A stretch of DNA of 64,000 nucleotides, from positions 62,001 through 126,000 of the forward strand of contig CDRNVI010000178.1 of assembly GCA_977017575.1 (NCBI GenBank). Reading direction: 5' to 3'. Positions 38,289 to 51,000 of this stretch are shown here, one piece after another (the first letter of the stretch is position 1; each line of letters opens with the position of its first letter). Under the pieces are notes generated by a model. The model saw only the letters and a list, made by a program, of their open reading frames with translations. It did not search any database and was not told the DNA's origin. This DNA comes from Paramoeba atlantica (taxonomy: Eukaryota > Discosea). The position numbers and the translations under genes were made by a program.

Positions 38289-40519
38289 TTATTTAGGATT
38301 AATGAGGGAAAAAATAGCGCGAAGGCGAGTGGAAAAGTCAAGACCATAGATAAGTGAGACCAACCCAGTTCCAAATGTTAAACTGCCACTTTGGAGGGGA
38401 TATTGCATAATTTTTGGGATAGTTGTTCGAATAAATGATGTCTGTCCACTCATTTTAATTTTGTGTCATCAAAAAAGTTTTAAAATCAAAAGAAAAAAAG
38501 GTAAATAACCTGATCAAGAACAACTGATTTTTGCAAACACAGCGCTTGTAAGCCTTCTGGTCCTGCAAAACGGCCAAATCCTGAGTGTTTCACTCCTCCA
38601 AAAGGCAATGATTGAACAAGATAATCTGGAATTAAAAAAAAAAATTAAATTTAAAAAAAGGGTTTCTTTTTGATAAAATCTTCCTTCAAAAAAAAAAAAG
38701 CAAACTTGTTGCAAAGTCATTGACACAAGTCATACCAGCTCGAATGCGTTGTCCTAATTGTTCACCTCTAGAATCACTTTTACAAAATACACACGACCCC
38801 AACCCAAAATCGGAGTCATTTACGATACGGAGAGCCTCTTCAGCATCTTTTACACGAAAGATAGTCATCACAGGTCCAAACACCTCTTCTTTGGCAATCC
38901 TCATGTCTGGGGTAACATCCGCAAGAACTGTTGGGAGATAAAATAATCCATTTGGGAGAGTCTCATTTCTTTTTCCTCCTGCCAGAAGCTTTGCACCTCG
39001 TTCAACCGCATCATTGACTAATGATTGGATAATATCTAATTGTTGAGGAGTTACCATGGCACTGACGTCCACATTACCGCTGCCACCAGCGCCTTCACTG
39101 AGAGCGGGTCCTTGACGAAGTGCTTTCACCTTCTCAGCCACTTTACGAACAAATTCATCATATAGGCGCTCATGTATAATAATTCTCTCGATTCCACAAC
39201 AATTTTGGCCTGAATTTTGAAAAGTGCCTCTCATAGCAATTGGAATACACGCATCAACTTCAGCATCTTCTAGTATCACCATCGGGTCTTTTCCTCCAAG
39301 TTCCAAAACAACTGGTTTTAAGTGCTAGGGGGGCAGGGGTGAGAAAAGAAAAAGAGAAACTCTTCGAAGAATAAAAATGAAAAGAATTTAGACAGACAAC
39401 AACCTTTGATGCCCCTTCCATCACAAGTTTTCCAATTTGAGGAGAACCAGTGAAAAGAATTTTATCAATATCAGGACAGTCCACGAGAGCAGCTCCTGTT
39501 CCACCAAAACCAGTCACAACCTGTGTGTTTAAACAACATTGGGAAAATCAGACATGTCTCCCCTTTCAAAAAAAATAAAAAAAATGGCTCTTTCTTTTCG
39601 CAAAAAAAAAATATACCTGAACAAGGGAAGGATCATGTCCTTCTACACGAAGAGCTTCATGGACAATTCGGAGGAAGTAAGATGAACTCCAACTCGTATA
39701 TTCACTCACTTTGACAACCACTCCATTTCCAGCAAAGATTCCTGAAATGATGTGGTTATACCTAAAAATAACTATGAATAAGGGAACATTTTTTTGTCAT
39801 TCAAAAAGAAGAGGGGGAGGTGCAAACAAGTTATGAAAGGGATAATTCCAAGGAGCGATGACCCCAATTACACCGAGCGGATGATATTCCACAAAAGCTT
39901 TCTTGTGAATTGTCATCAGACTTGTTGGTCTTTCCTGTCTCTGGAGAGCCTCTTCTCCGTGTTTGACAACATAGGAGATTTTTTCACTATTTTTTGGGGG
40001 GATTAGCCTTTCATCTCAAACAAAAAGAGAGTCAAGTTGGTGGTGGTCAAACCAAGTGGTGATAATTTCTCCAAGTAAAGCATCAACAAGAGGTTTTCCA
40101 GAATCACGAGAGTCGACACGACAAATTTCTTTTTGGTGTTGGAGGATATACTTTTGAAGAATGAGAAGGACTTGACGACGCTGTTCAAAAGAAGTCGTGG
40201 CCCAAGTTTTTTGAGCCACTTTGGCTTCTGCTGCGATCCGATACACTTCCTCTCGATCCATTGCCTTGACCACTCCGAGAGAACAACCAGTTGCAGGGTC
40301 ATAACAATGGACCACGTTTGGATCCTCCTCTTTATGAATGGCCATCGAATCTGATCTTTCTTTTGACACATGGACCTCTTCAGAAGCTTCAAGGTCGTTC
40401 AACGGAACCTGGATTGTTGGGACTGTTTTCTTCCTTAAAATGGAAACTGTAAAAGCAATCACCAGAAATGTGACAGCAATCCCAATGGACATACCCATTG
40501 AAAGAAAAATTTCCACCAT
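38289..40519 (-). CDS. Membrane-anchored aldehyde dehydrogenase, ALDH22/Msc7 type
   Basis: Seven exons (40519-40053, 39986-39828, 39761-39617, 39520-39404, 39324-38706, 38625-38510, 38441-38289), 591 aa. Seen: an N-terminal hydrophobic anchor ([17 protein letters not shown]) followed by RKK, then NAD-binding motifs [15 protein letters not shown] and FTGSPQIGK, the general-base region [10 protein letters not shown], catalytic Cys in [20 protein letters not shown], and [20 protein letters not shown]-terminal hydrophobic tail follows. Known: the ALDH22/Msc7 group oxidises aldehydes with NAD(P) and is tied to the secretory system by its N-terminal anchor; the exact substrate is not known. Length matches plant ALDH22A1 (about 600 aa). 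It is followed at 171 nt by the TPR gene in the same direction. Confidence 0.92.
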
Positions 40520-40689
40520 CTTGAATGCCCAAAACCAACAGGGAGAAGAAGAAGGAAGGGGTGTGGGAGGGTGAACACCGAACCAAAACGGAAAAAGGAG
40601 GGTTCGACAAAAAACGCGTGGTGAAAAATCAAGAGCTCTAATTTTAGAGCGCGACTCCCAAAACTCTTTTCTTGCTTTTCGAGAAATTT

Positions 40690-42652
40690 TTATTTTGGTT
40701 GGAAGGGGGCTGTTGCTTGGCTGTGGATTCTTGAATTGAGTTCTGATAAGTGGGCCATGAACTCCTTTGCTCTTTCATTTTGACCCAATTCTCGGAGCGC
40801 ATTGACCATCAAAGAGTAGCACCTCATTAAACCAACGTGATCCTGAATTTTGTGATTGTAATCGATTGCCTCTTGTAAAAGTTCGGTCGCTCTTTGAGGC
40901 TCTGAGGAAATTTTTAAGGCACCAAGATCACAAAGAGCCGACTTATAGATTTCTAGATCTCGATCTTGGCTCAATTCAAGAGCTTTCTGAAAATGACTTT
41001 CAGCATCTGACTCATTTCCAAGATCAAAATTGAGTTTTCCGAGATATAAGCGCCCCATTCCTTCGAGCTCGGTCATTTGAGTAATTTCTGCCTTCTTTGT
41101 GAAAAAATCATGAGCTAGTTGAAGATGGGCACTTGCAATATCGAAATTCTTCAAAATTCGGTGGAGATTCCCAACAAAGAGGAGGCACTTTGTTTGGAGA
41201 ACAACCAATTCAAATTTTCGAGAAATCTTTTTTGTATGTGTCAGGGTGAGAACAATGATGGGATCCAAAAAAAGAACAAAAAAAGTCTCTTAACTGCTAA
41301 TCCTTCTTGGTAATGGCGTAAGGCTTCGTCTTTAAGATTTAAGAATTCTTTGATCTGACCCATTTTACAATGCGATTCAATTTGACAAGAAGCGAGTTGA
41401 CATTTGATCACAAAATCCAACGCCTTCTGATGTTGTTCAATCGCAGTTTCAAACTGATCTGTATGGTTTTTTTTTGTTGAGAGAGAGATAAAAATCAAAT
41501 TTGAGAAAAAAGAGATAAACTTAATTTGACTGAACAGTCAGCAACGAGAGTCATTCCTTCCCAGCAGGGTCGATTTTGGAAGAATCTTTTGCTTTCTGCA
41601 GCATACTTCTCAAACTCGCTTTTGGCGCTCTTGTATCGTTTTCTTTTCATCACCTAAAAAAATTATAGATTAAAATCTTTTTTCATTTCTTTCTATTTTC
41701 TTTTCTTTCTTCTCAGCATCGTCATACCACATCCCCAAGAACACGAAGAGTGTGCAAGTATTCCTCCAAATAATTTTGGCCAGTGACAACGTTTTTGTAG
41801 TGCTGAGCTGCTACTCTTAAATGCTCTTCAGCCTATTCGAAAAAAAAGGGGTTTTAAGAGATAAAAATTCCTCCAATTGCAAGAACAAAGAAAAAGAAAC
41901 TTGGTCAAAATCACCAATACTCCCAAGAATAATTCCGTATTGTGAATTGATTTTTCCAGAGAGCCCGTGATCGACTGGCTCAACCTGGTCTGCCAATTGT
42001 AAACATGAGATAAACACTCTCTTTGCTTCCGGAATATTATTCTCTGCTGCGTATCTCTATTATGACAGGGGAGCATAATTTTGTGTCAATAACCATCCTG
42101 GAACAAAAAAAAAAGAGAAGAAGGAGGAATTCAAACCCTTCCTTGAATTTGAAGCTCATAAGCCTTCGTCAATTGCTCAAAGGTTTTTTTTCTCTGTTTT
42201 TCTATTTCTTGTTTCTCAACCTCAGACTGCTTTTGCGTGTGTTTTGCTTTTTTTTCTTTCATCCTACAGGAAAAAAAAAAACTCAATGCCTGCAACCAAA
42301 AAATTATGAAAAAAAAAGAAAAAAAACCAAAAATCCTTTACCTCAACATGAATTTCGCTTCATCTTCTTTCAATCCACCTTTTTGGCAAACCAACATAAT
42401 AAGTGGACCAACAACCATTTGGTGCTCAGTATCACCAAGACTTTCATAAATATCGAAAGCTTTGGAGAGACATTTCAAGGAACCCTGATAATTCTGTGAT
42501 TGAAAATGAAGCCGCCCTTCTTCACAAAGCTCTTTTGCTCGATCATTTTCAGGTGAAGTTGCAGAAGAAAGAAAGCGATTAATTGACCCAACCCTTGATT
42601 GGGAAGCGAAAACTCTTGCTGATCGGGAGACTAAACAAGGGAGACGGGACAT
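40690..42652 (-). CDS. TPR-repeat protein with a mitochondrial-type N-terminus
   Basis: Seven exons (42652-42342, 42263-42137, 42056-41901, 41832-41728, 41653-41521, 41458-41295, 41226-40690), 510 aa, phase-consistent. Seen: an N-terminus rich in Arg, Ser and hydrophobics without acidic residues (MSRLPCLVSRSARVFASQSR), typical of a mitochondrial presequence, then helix pairs of TPR type: ELCEEGRLHFQSQNYQGSLK, QFETAIEQHQKALDFV, DEALRHYQEGLA, GRLYLGKLNFDLGNESDAES and others. A Lys/Gln-rich coiled stretch lies in exon 2. Known: TPR arrays mediate protein binding. No closer family recognised; mitochondrial location is inferred from the leader only. Confidence 0.78.
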
Positions 42653-43229
42653 GGCCTGAGGAATTCCGTTTCCGTTTCACTCGAAAAAAAAAAAGGGAAC
42701 AAAACCACTCCAACCCTAATTTGGTGTTCTTTTGGTTCTCCTCTTTTGGTTTTTGGGCTTCCTTGGAGGCAACAAACGGAGATGCTGCAGGAGCAGCAGT
42801 TTCTTTTCTTTTCAAAGATGGTTCCCCATCATGTCCAAGAAACAACAAAAAAGAAACAAAACAAAACAAGGTCATTTTTTTCCCAAAGAAGAGGGTTGAG
42901 AATCTGTCATCTTCACCGCAGAGTCTGCCGCTCAGGTGACTCAACCTCCTGCTTGATTGGTGCTGGTCAATCCCTGTGCGAGAAGAAGACCGAGAAAACA
43001 GCAGTATGAACTTTGGGAGTTTCTTTTGACGCCTTTTGACTTGTGCAATGCCCACCACCAATAACAGTTTATTGAAACAGCCTTGAACAGCCTGCTTTGG
43101 CAATGTTGCTTTGCTTATTGATGGATCTTGTACTTTTATACAAGAATTTAAGTCACATCTTTGGCTCAGCGGTTTATATCTGTCTCTTGACCCTCACGAC
43201 CCACCTACAGAAAGCAAAAAGGTAAGATA
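42653..43229. other. Boundary between gene-rich and repeat-rich DNA
   Basis: About 580 nt upstream of the TPR gene. Overlapping open frames on both strands here (for example minus 42,579-43,103) lack a recognisable domain and overlap the TPR start, so I leave them out. From here to the right edge I find no supported host gene. Confidence 0.4.
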
Positions 43230-43840
43230 AGTCAAATTTGTTCTCTCAAGAAGCTCTGATGAAGCAAAACTTCTCAAAAGACATTTTGATGAGTGATACT
43301 TGGATGCCTCATCTGATTTTTCTAAGACTTTCTGTATTCATGTTGGCATGAGTCAACATGAGTTGGGTGTGGTCCTCTGGACATTGAAGAACTTTAAACA
43401 TAAACTCTGTGAGTGTGACCCAATTATCTTTTGTGATTGTGACCCAATTGTCTTTTGTGATTGTGAGGCTTTAAAGACATTGTTTTTGTGTGGATCACAA
43501 AAAGGTTGCTTGAAGAAATCTTTGTTGAACAATGAGGAAAGAGAACAAGGTTGAGGTTGTTGGCCAACAACCTCAACATCTTTGTTGGTGTTGCAAGCAC
43601 CCAGATGTGTACAACTTGTTGAAAAACATGCTTTGTTTTATTTTTGAGATTATGTCAAATTCAAATTCCTCTGGAGCTCTGGAAATTGGTGGAAATGGAA
43701 ATATATTGAATAGTTGGTGTGATGTTTTGGGAGGTGAGGAAGAGAAGGAGTGTTGGATTGAATATTTTGATAGAAAGTGTTTGAGATGTCATGAACACAC
43801 TCAATTCAGTGATTTTGGAGGGGAGCTTTTTGAAAGTTGA
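43230..43840 (+). mobile_element. Fossil Ty3-type pol fragment
   Basis: Short plus-strand stretches resemble the RNase H part of a Ty3/gypsy-class polymerase (KTFCIHV, SQHELGVVL). No LTRs or other domains adjoin, so this is a heavily broken and truncated remnant. Extent approximate. Confidence 0.45.
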
Positions 43841-43991
43841 AGAGAAAAGGGGAGAGAATTTCTCTCAAGAGAACAGCCCAATACTTTCTAATGATTTGGT
43901 TGATAGTATTGGTCACAGAAATAGATTTGAGCTGGGGGGGTAGGGGGGTGTTGTCAAAGAACAAATGGTTCACTGCATTCTTGAATAAAGG

Positions 43992-44129
43992 AGTTGAGTC
44001 TTCTATGGAATAGTATGGAGATAAAGACAAGAACAGAGAACAAGAACAAAGAACAAAGAAAGAACAAGCTTGATTCAATGTCTTTTATCAAATGTGTTCC
44101 AAAAGCCAAAAAGAACAAAAGAAAGTTTA
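43992..44129 (-). mobile_element. Truncated fossil LTR of the chromovirus family
   Basis: About 138 nt match one end of the 307-bp LTR seen at 52,646 and 57,905, in reverse orientation; the rest of the LTR is missing. A broken remnant. Confidence 0.75.
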
Positions 44130-45573
44130 CATTACAGAATTTTTATATGGAGCTTATGTGTCAGCTTTTGCACAGGAGCTCTGTGCTCCTTGTGGATTGC
44201 AACAAAACAACAAAGTTGATTTTAGTGCTTCAAATTTAGCATGCTTGTCCAAGTTGCACTTTTGCCAAACCAACACACATTGATTCCTCTTCTTGGAAAT
44301 TTCATATTTGTGAAACACCTTTTCCCTTTCCTTTTCACAATTTCCTTTTCAATTTCCTTTCCAATTTCCTTTCTGATTTCCTTTTCCCAAATTGTTCTCC
44401 CAATTCCTTTTCCCCAACAAACATGCTTCCAAACCAAAGAGAATAAAACACAAACCAAGAGCAGATAACAACAATCACCCTTGTGCACCTGACAACACTG
44501 CAATTCAAACTCATATGCTCCCACCCACCACATTACAGAATTTTTGTATGGTCTGATGTGCCAAAAGATGATTGATTCTTTTCAAATATAAAACTTCAAA
44601 GTCCTTTTGTTTTCTAATAAAGAGAATACAAACTGATGTTCTATAAAACTTTTAGACTTCAAAAAGGTGTAGTACAGTTAGAAAATTTAGAGAAAAATGA
44701 CTTTTCACAAACTTTTTGACTTACCAAAAAGATTTTGCAGATGATTTTTTTACCTCTCTTTCACCATAGTTTTTTCAAACAAATAGTTCTTCTCACTGAT
44801 CACCAATGAAAAGCTGACATATAAGCTCTATATAAAAATTCCATAATGACTCCCACCAACCATAACCACCACTCCCATAAAACTGCTGCTCTTAGAAACC
44901 CACCACCACCCCATCCATTGTTGATTTTTATCACCAGTCTGCAATGCTTATCATTTCCTAAAAGCTTACTTTTTTTCTTTCTTTCTTTTTTTTATCCTAA
45001 TCTAAATTCTTTTATTTTCACACTTTTTAACATAAATTTTTTCTTTTTTAGAGATTTAAGTTTTACAAACCTTGATCCTATCAAATAATTCTGGTTTCAC
45101 ACCAATGGACTTTTACAGTCGCTAATCAATGCTCTCCTCAGCTGAGAAAGTTGTACACATGCAAACAAATTGAAACACTGCTTTCCATCTTGAGATGTTC
45201 AAAACATTCAAAAAAAAAAAAAGACAAATCACAACAGTGATTACCACTTACTTTGAATAAAACCAGTTGGATTCCTCAACCCAACATTCTGCTTGAACAA
45301 CAAACCATTGCAACAACTCAATTCATATTCATGGGCAATGAAATGTATCAGGTTGTGAGAGTGTTTCAACTCTTGAAGATGCTTCTTGATTTGGTATTGT
45401 TTTGTTGTTTCCTCTGTGTTTTCCCAATTGAGGGTTTCTAAAAAACCTGAAAAAACCAACTTTTTTGTGTTTTTTTTTTTTTCACAAAACTTTGGGCCCA
45501 GAGTTTTGGGTGAGGGTGAAACCCAGAGTTTTTTTGTTTTAAAAAAAAATTCAAAATTTTGAAAATGAGATTG
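44130..45573. other. Non-coding AT-rich stretch with short repeats
   Basis: No supportable gene. A short unit ACATTACAGAATTTTT occurs twice (near 44,130 and 44,530). A CCTTTTCAATTTCC-like pyrimidine repeat runs from about 44,325 to 44,415. Probably decayed repeat sequence. Confidence 0.4.
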
Positions 45574-45879
45574 AGTTGAGTCCTCTACAGAATAGTATGG
45601 AGATAGAGACAAGAACAGAGAACAAGAACAAAGAACAAAGAAAGAACAAGCTTGGTTCAATGTCTTTTATCAAATGCATTCCAAAAGCCAAAAAGAACAA
45701 AAGAAAGTTATGCTCTTTCACCCACAAATGGGTCCAAAGAACAAAACCTCTTTTGTACAAAAAAGGGCAACAAATAATTTACAATTATTCACAATCAGAA
45801 AACACACACAAAACAGTTTAGTGTTCCTGCTCACCAACAAAATGACAAAGTCAACAAAACCAACTATAACAACCCAACA
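45574..45879 (-). mobile_element. Solo LTR of the chromovirus family, with target-site duplication
   Basis: A full-length reverse-orientation copy (306 bp) of the LTR at 52,646-52,952, flanked on both sides by GATTG, a 5-bp target-site duplication. No internal sequence remains, the usual product of recombination between the two LTRs of one insertion. Confidence 0.88.
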
Positions 45880-46172
45880 GATTGAAATGGAAAATGAAAG
45901 TTTATTTCAAACAAAAAAAAGAGAAAAATGGAAATAAAAAGGTTGCTGAAATTGAACTGGAGGGAGGTTTATGGTGGAATAATCTTTTATATTATCAACT
46001 CCACAAATATCTTCCTTCTAAGAATGGTGCATGTTTTAAACAAAATTTTTAAGTGGAATCTTGAAGGCAAACAATAGCAAAAAGCTAATAAAAAAATTCC
46101 ACACTCAGTTGCATTTTGCTTCTCATTCATAAGATGGAAAGAAAAACAATCAAAGAAATGTAAAAACCTCTT

Positions 46173-46235
46173 GGCTGGAACATATTACCTCTTGATTGGG
46201 ACATATTACCTCTTGGCTGGGACATATTACCTCAA
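46173..46235. repeat. Three-copy 21-nt tandem repeat
   Basis: A unit of about 21 nt containing CTTGGCTGGGACATATTACC is repeated three times with small changes. Non-coding; no function proposed. Confidence 0.7.
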
Positions 46236-46619
46236 CACAGGTTGCCTTCTCCAGTTTCTTCCATTTTGAGAACATCTTTTTGATTTTCTAAAAAGATGTT
46301 TCAGTTTGAAAAGAAAGAAAAAAGAGAAAGGGAGAGAGAGGAGAAATTGAAAAAAAAAAGAAACCTCAAAAGCAGAAACTTCACAACCCCCAAGAGAGTC
46401 ATAAAATAACAATTCATTCAACTAAAAACAAAAAAAAAACAAACCAACAGGAAAAAAAAAAGAACAAAAAAACCAAGAAGGGGAATGTGAATGTGAACAG
46501 AAAAAGCAAAAAAAAAAACAAGGCTCTGTCACACAAAAATATTATGATTTTTTTCTTGCTGTCTTTCTTTGAAAAGAAAAAAATGAAAAGACTTGGTACC
46601 TTACTTTGGTGTGGAGCAC

Positions 46620-46870
46620 ATTTTTTTTTGTTTTTTCTGTTTGGTTTTATTCTTTCAGTTTTTCTTTTGTTTTTGTTTGTTTGTTCTTTTGTTTGATTGT
46701 TTTTTTTTTTGGTTTCTCTTTTGTTTTGTTTTTGTTTGTGTGTTTGCTTTTGTTTGTTTGTTCTTTTGTTTAATTGTTTTTTTTTTGTTTCTCTTTTGTT
46801 TTGTTTTTTGTTTGTGTGTGTTTGCTTTTGTGTTTTTTTGTTTTGTTTTTTGTTTTGTTTTTTCTTTCAG
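46620..46870. repeat. TTTG-type strand-asymmetric low-complexity tract
   Basis: About 250 nt almost free of A, made of TTTG/TTTTG units with few C. Open frames through it are artefacts of composition. It lies just upstream of the gag-only LTR element. Confidence 0.75.
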
Positions 46871-46902
46871 TTCCTTGATGTGTTTGTTTTGAAAGGATGA
46901 TT

Positions 46903-48991
46903 CATTGAAGTCTCACAATTCATTGAATATTCCATATGATGAACAATGCATACATTCCTTTTTGACATTCACATCTTCACTGAACTTACAATGCAGTCAT
47001 CTTATTGTGAGGGTTGTCGCAAAGCAATCTCTTCACAATAATAAATCATTCTCTGTTTTCCCAGTTTATTTGGCCTTGAGGAATTAACGGATTAGAAGTC
47101 AGCCTTCTTCATTTCATTCCAAAGTCTCGACAAGTCATGGGTAAAGAAGATTCAATCCCAAAGTTCAAACCAGACAACTATCCAGACTGGTCCTTCAAAA
47201 TGGCAGGACATCTCCTAGCAAAAGGCATCTTTGGATCAATTGATCTTGTATCAAACAAATGGGAAACCAAAACCGACCCCCAAAAACAAGCCATGAGACT
47301 GAAAGCCTTCAATGAGATTTTAAAATCTCTTGTTGAACACAGCAGCATAGCCCGAACATTCCAACACCACCAAGCACAACAACTCTGGAACCACATATGA
47401 ACCGAGTTTGATCGAAACACACTTTCTAACCAACTTGATCTCAATGAGGAGTTTATCAATTTTAAACACAAGGGAGGTGAAGATGTAGAATCATTTCTCA
47501 TTCGCTTTGATGATCTTGTGAACCACCTTCGTGCTATTGGACTGCCCCAAGACAACAACATCTGTTTCCTTCGTCTCCTCAAAGCTTTCCCTGATTCCCT
47601 CGAAGGTGTTCGCCAAAATTTGATTGTAAACAGACAATACGATATCACAAATGCAAGAAGACTCGCCAGACGATTTTCATCCTCCTTCTCTCAACCTTCT
47701 GACTCTATTCTTCGAATTGGTGGGAAAAATCGAGACAAACTCAACAAACATGTCTGCCAATATTGTCGTAAATCAGGACACTCTCAATTCAAATGCAGTA
47801 TCTGATTAGCTGATGAAAAACTTGGTCTCCATCTTCCTAACCGTGATGCACCCTGGAGAGCCCAAATGGAAGAAACAATTCAAAAAAGGATTGACAAAGC
47901 TTTTAGAAAGGGTCTTGCAGAAGGCAAACAAGAAAAACAAGAAGAAGAACCTGAAACTGAGAACGAAACAATGAATCTTATTCAAGAAGCATACGATGAA
48001 GCATACGATGAAAATGACAGCTTCTCTTTTCTTTGAATTCATAAACTTGTCTTGTCTCCTTCTTTTGCCTTCTCTCCCTGAGCCTGAATGCGAAAACACT
48101 CTCTTCTTCTCCTCCAAAAACGGATAACCACAACAAATAAGGAACTTTTTGCCTCCTTCCTTCTTGAACTCGGTCGGCTTCTGGAAAAAGAATTGAGTAG
48201 GGGGGAGAAACAACTCTTCTTCAGCTGCCAATAGAATTCCTCTTCCTCTTTTTCTCTGCACCCTTGATACCAAAACCTCCCAACACCTAAAATAGGTTAT
48301 TTCCTTCCATCTTTTTCAAACTAACCAACTGCATCTCAGAAATCCCCATGGAAAAGATGAAACCCCATCAGAGACGATAGGAACTTCATTTTCTCACCTA
48401 AATTTCTTGATCTCTTCTCTCCTGAGGGTTTTTCGCGCCATGCTCGTCCCGGTTTTCCCTCGAACAAGGGTTTTCCCCACTTTTGTGGTTTTTCCCTTTT
48501 TACCAATGGATTTTTCACACAACTTCCTTCTCCTTGTGACCAAGTGAATAATGTTTCAAAATATATCAAATCAGTGAATGAAGTCAATGAGAACAAACCC
48601 CCAGGCTGGAGGGATGATTCCGACCCAAGGCCACCTGTTGACATGGAGTGCATAGAGGCATTGACCCAGTGCAGGAAACAAAGGCAGGAAAGTTATAAGT
48701 CCATTTCTGAACAGATGGCATCTCTTAGCTGGATAAAGACATGAAATTATCCTTCCGCACGTGTGACTCCGAACACATTGTTCAATCACAGGAATAGGGG
48801 GGAGCGTTGAAGTCTCACAATTCACTGAATATTCCATATGACGAACAATGCATACATTCCTTTTTGACATTCACATCTTCACTGAACTTACAATGCAGTC
48901 ATCTTATTGCGAGGATTGTCACAAAGCAATCTCTTCACAATAATAAATCATTCTCTGTTTTCCCAGTTTATTTGGCCTTGAGGAATTAACG
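46903..48991 (+). mobile_element. Fossil gag-only (non-autonomous) LTR element, copia class
   Basis: 2,089 bp with 187-bp LTRs (46903-47089 and 48805-48991) and a 5-bp target duplication TGATT on both flanks. The internal part encodes a copia-type gag (about 47,137-48,035) with one CCHC knuckle (CQYCRKSGHSQFKC) and an acidic C-terminus; there is no protease, integrase or reverse transcriptase, so it must have depended on a partner element. The gag is broken by about two interruptions. LTRs differ by about 3%, nearly all CG to TG/CA changes. The LTRs start CGTT (CATT in the left copy) and end AACG instead of TG...CA. Confidence 0.85.
47090..47104 (+). other. Primer-binding site matching a tRNA-Arg(UCU) anticodon arm
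   Basis: Directly after the left LTR. The complement GGCTGACTTCTAATC matches the D/anticodon arm of tRNA-Arg(UCU) (loop CTTCTAA) and not a tRNA 3' end, as expected for a half-tRNA primer. Confidence 0.65.
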
Positions 48992-50300
48992 TGATTGCTA
49001 TAATTAATAATACAAAAATAATACTAAATGTGATGCTTTATTCCACTCAAACCATGAGTTCTCACTCATCTTTCCTTATTGGATTTGAATTTGAAAATTG
49101 CCATTGTGATTGAAATTCACTGCCTAGGCTACCCCTTTGAATTCCTTTGTAATGAGATAGCACTGTCTATGATTACTTAACTGTTGAGTTAAAACCTTGT
49201 ACTTGCCTTTGCATCTTTGCAAAATAAAACCACTTTTGGATTCAATCCCCTGGTCTGTTGAAAAGAAAATTTCAAGAAAAGAAAGTATTCAACAATCTTT
49301 TTTTATTTTATCTTTTCTCTTTGAAACTTTCCTTCCCTTTTTAACAAACAACTGTCCAAATACAAACCTATCAAGCAAATGGTCCACTGGTTTGCACCCC
49401 TCTGAAACCACTTACACTGGTCAAGTGGGGGGGGGGACACCAGTTCTTCAACAAATTCAATTTGTCTTCCCAATGGTTGTATGCCAACCAACACATCTCA
49501 ACACATCAATCATCTCAATGCTTGAGATCATGAGGTTTTTGCCTGAATGCTTCTGGTTTTCTCACAATCTTGTCTTTTCTCCTTCCAAGGTTTTTGACAA
49601 ATGACAACCCTAAAGAACAACAAATCAAAAAAACAATGGTTTCCCACTGGGTTTTCCATCTGCTTCAAACTGCAATTATTCCTTATCCTCCTGAACACAT
49701 CTACTTTGGTACAAACTAAAGAAGGCATGTCAGAAATATGTTGAATGGACAACTGAAGAGCAGTCCTCAGAAGTTTCACAAAAAAGTGAGAAACTTTCTG
49801 ATGACATCATCAATGGTGTTCTCTATTTAGATTCACAGAAGGTCAACTTGGAGGAGACCAAGGGTCAACTTGAAGGAGATTGGGAATTGACTTGGAGGAG
49901 ATCAAGAGTCAGATCAAACAAATAGAGCAGAGAGCCAAGTGTCTTCAAAGTAGTGCACATTGCTCATGTGCACTCTCCCTGCCTGAGAAGTCCTTCATTT
50001 AGGAGAAACAGAGGTGATCAAAGAAGAGCTCAAGGAGCTTGAAGAGCTTGAGGACTTGGAAGAGGAAGAAGACTTCTTGGTCAATTTAGAGGTTGAAGAT
50101 TTGGAGGTTTTCAATGACTTAGAGGAAGAGAAAGAGGAAGAAGACTTCTTGGATGACTTGGAAGTCAATGATTTGGAGGATGATGACTTAGAGGAAGATG
50201 ATTTAAAAGGAGGTGGATTCAGAGGGTGTTTCTGATGATATCTTTTGATTTGTTCTGAAGCATCAATTTGTGAAACATGGATCCATTCAGCATTGGCCTT
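48992..50300. other. Non-coding flank with decayed repeat sequence
   Basis: No supportable gene. A 73-codon acidic, Glu/Leu/Asp-rich frame at 50,014-50,235 is low complexity, and I do not call it. The stretch probably belongs to the flank or lost LTR of the Ty3 remnant that follows. Confidence 0.35.
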
Positions 50301-50665
50301 TCAGTAGTGTTTGAAATGCACTTGATAATAAAGTTCTCCATTTGAATACTTATGCTTAAGGATTTCCTTCACTTCAAAATCATAACCATCATCATCTTCA
50401 ACAATCTCTTTGGGTGCTGGCTCTGAATTAACAATAGATATTTTGTTTGATTCAGGATGCAGAGTAATCTCATACCAAACATGGAGTTTCTTTAAGTTCT
50501 GGACATTTTGGATTTCTGAATTCTTCTCTTGTTTGAGTTCTTGAATCTGGTAACTTCCATTCTTAAGATCCTCCACAACCACATAAATCTCTTGGTAATA
50601 ATAGGATCTGTACTTCTTCACAATTTCTTTTCCTTTTGATTTGTTTCTCTTCAACACTTGATCAC
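50301..50665 (-). mobile_element. Fossil Ty3/chromovirus 3' end with chromodomain
   Basis: A minus-strand frame whose end reads like an integrase C-terminal chromodomain (DFEVKEILKHKYSNGELYYQVHF). It is cut off by the copia-class LTR that starts at 50,666, so it is a broken piece of an older element that served as target for the copia insertion. Confidence 0.6.
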
Positions 50666-51000
50666 TGTCAAGTGGCAGAGTTTGGTGGAAGAAGATTGCT
50701 GAGAAAAGAAAAGAAAGATGCAAACTTCATTCCATGGCAAAAACTGGGAACATGAAAAACAAAGTCTCTCACACGTTTATTTATGAACAGGTTTCAAGCA
50801 CATATTTATCAATGTGACACCAAGTGCAAAAACAGAGAAACACACACAAATAAAAGCACATGTAAGAGACACAAAGACACAACAAGTTTAAGGAAGGGAA
50901 CAACAGATGATGTCAGCACAAATAAATTCACAGGCTGAAAGATCAGAATATGGAGAATAAACTATGCAATCAAATTGGGTCTGAAATAGAGCAAAGGTAT
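50666..51000 (-). repeat. LTR of the copia-class element, left copy
   Basis: Begins at TGTCAAGTGG and matches 63,666-64,000 base for base apart from about 4% differences and a 2-nt length change. Its inner border cannot be fixed because the other copy leaves the window. Confidence 0.85.

Noticed and set aside
42579-43103. Minus-strand frame of 174 codons overlapping the TPR gene start
   Set aside because: No domain, low-complexity ends, and it overlaps the well-supported first exon of the TPR gene in another frame.
46593-46892. Plus-strand frame of 99 codons, almost all Phe, Leu, Cys and Val
   Set aside because: It is a translation of the TTTG low-complexity tract, not a membrane protein.
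50014-50235. Acidic Leu/Glu/Asp-rich frame of 73 codons
   Set aside because: Low-complexity purine-rich sequence in decayed repeat DNA, without similarity to any family I know.
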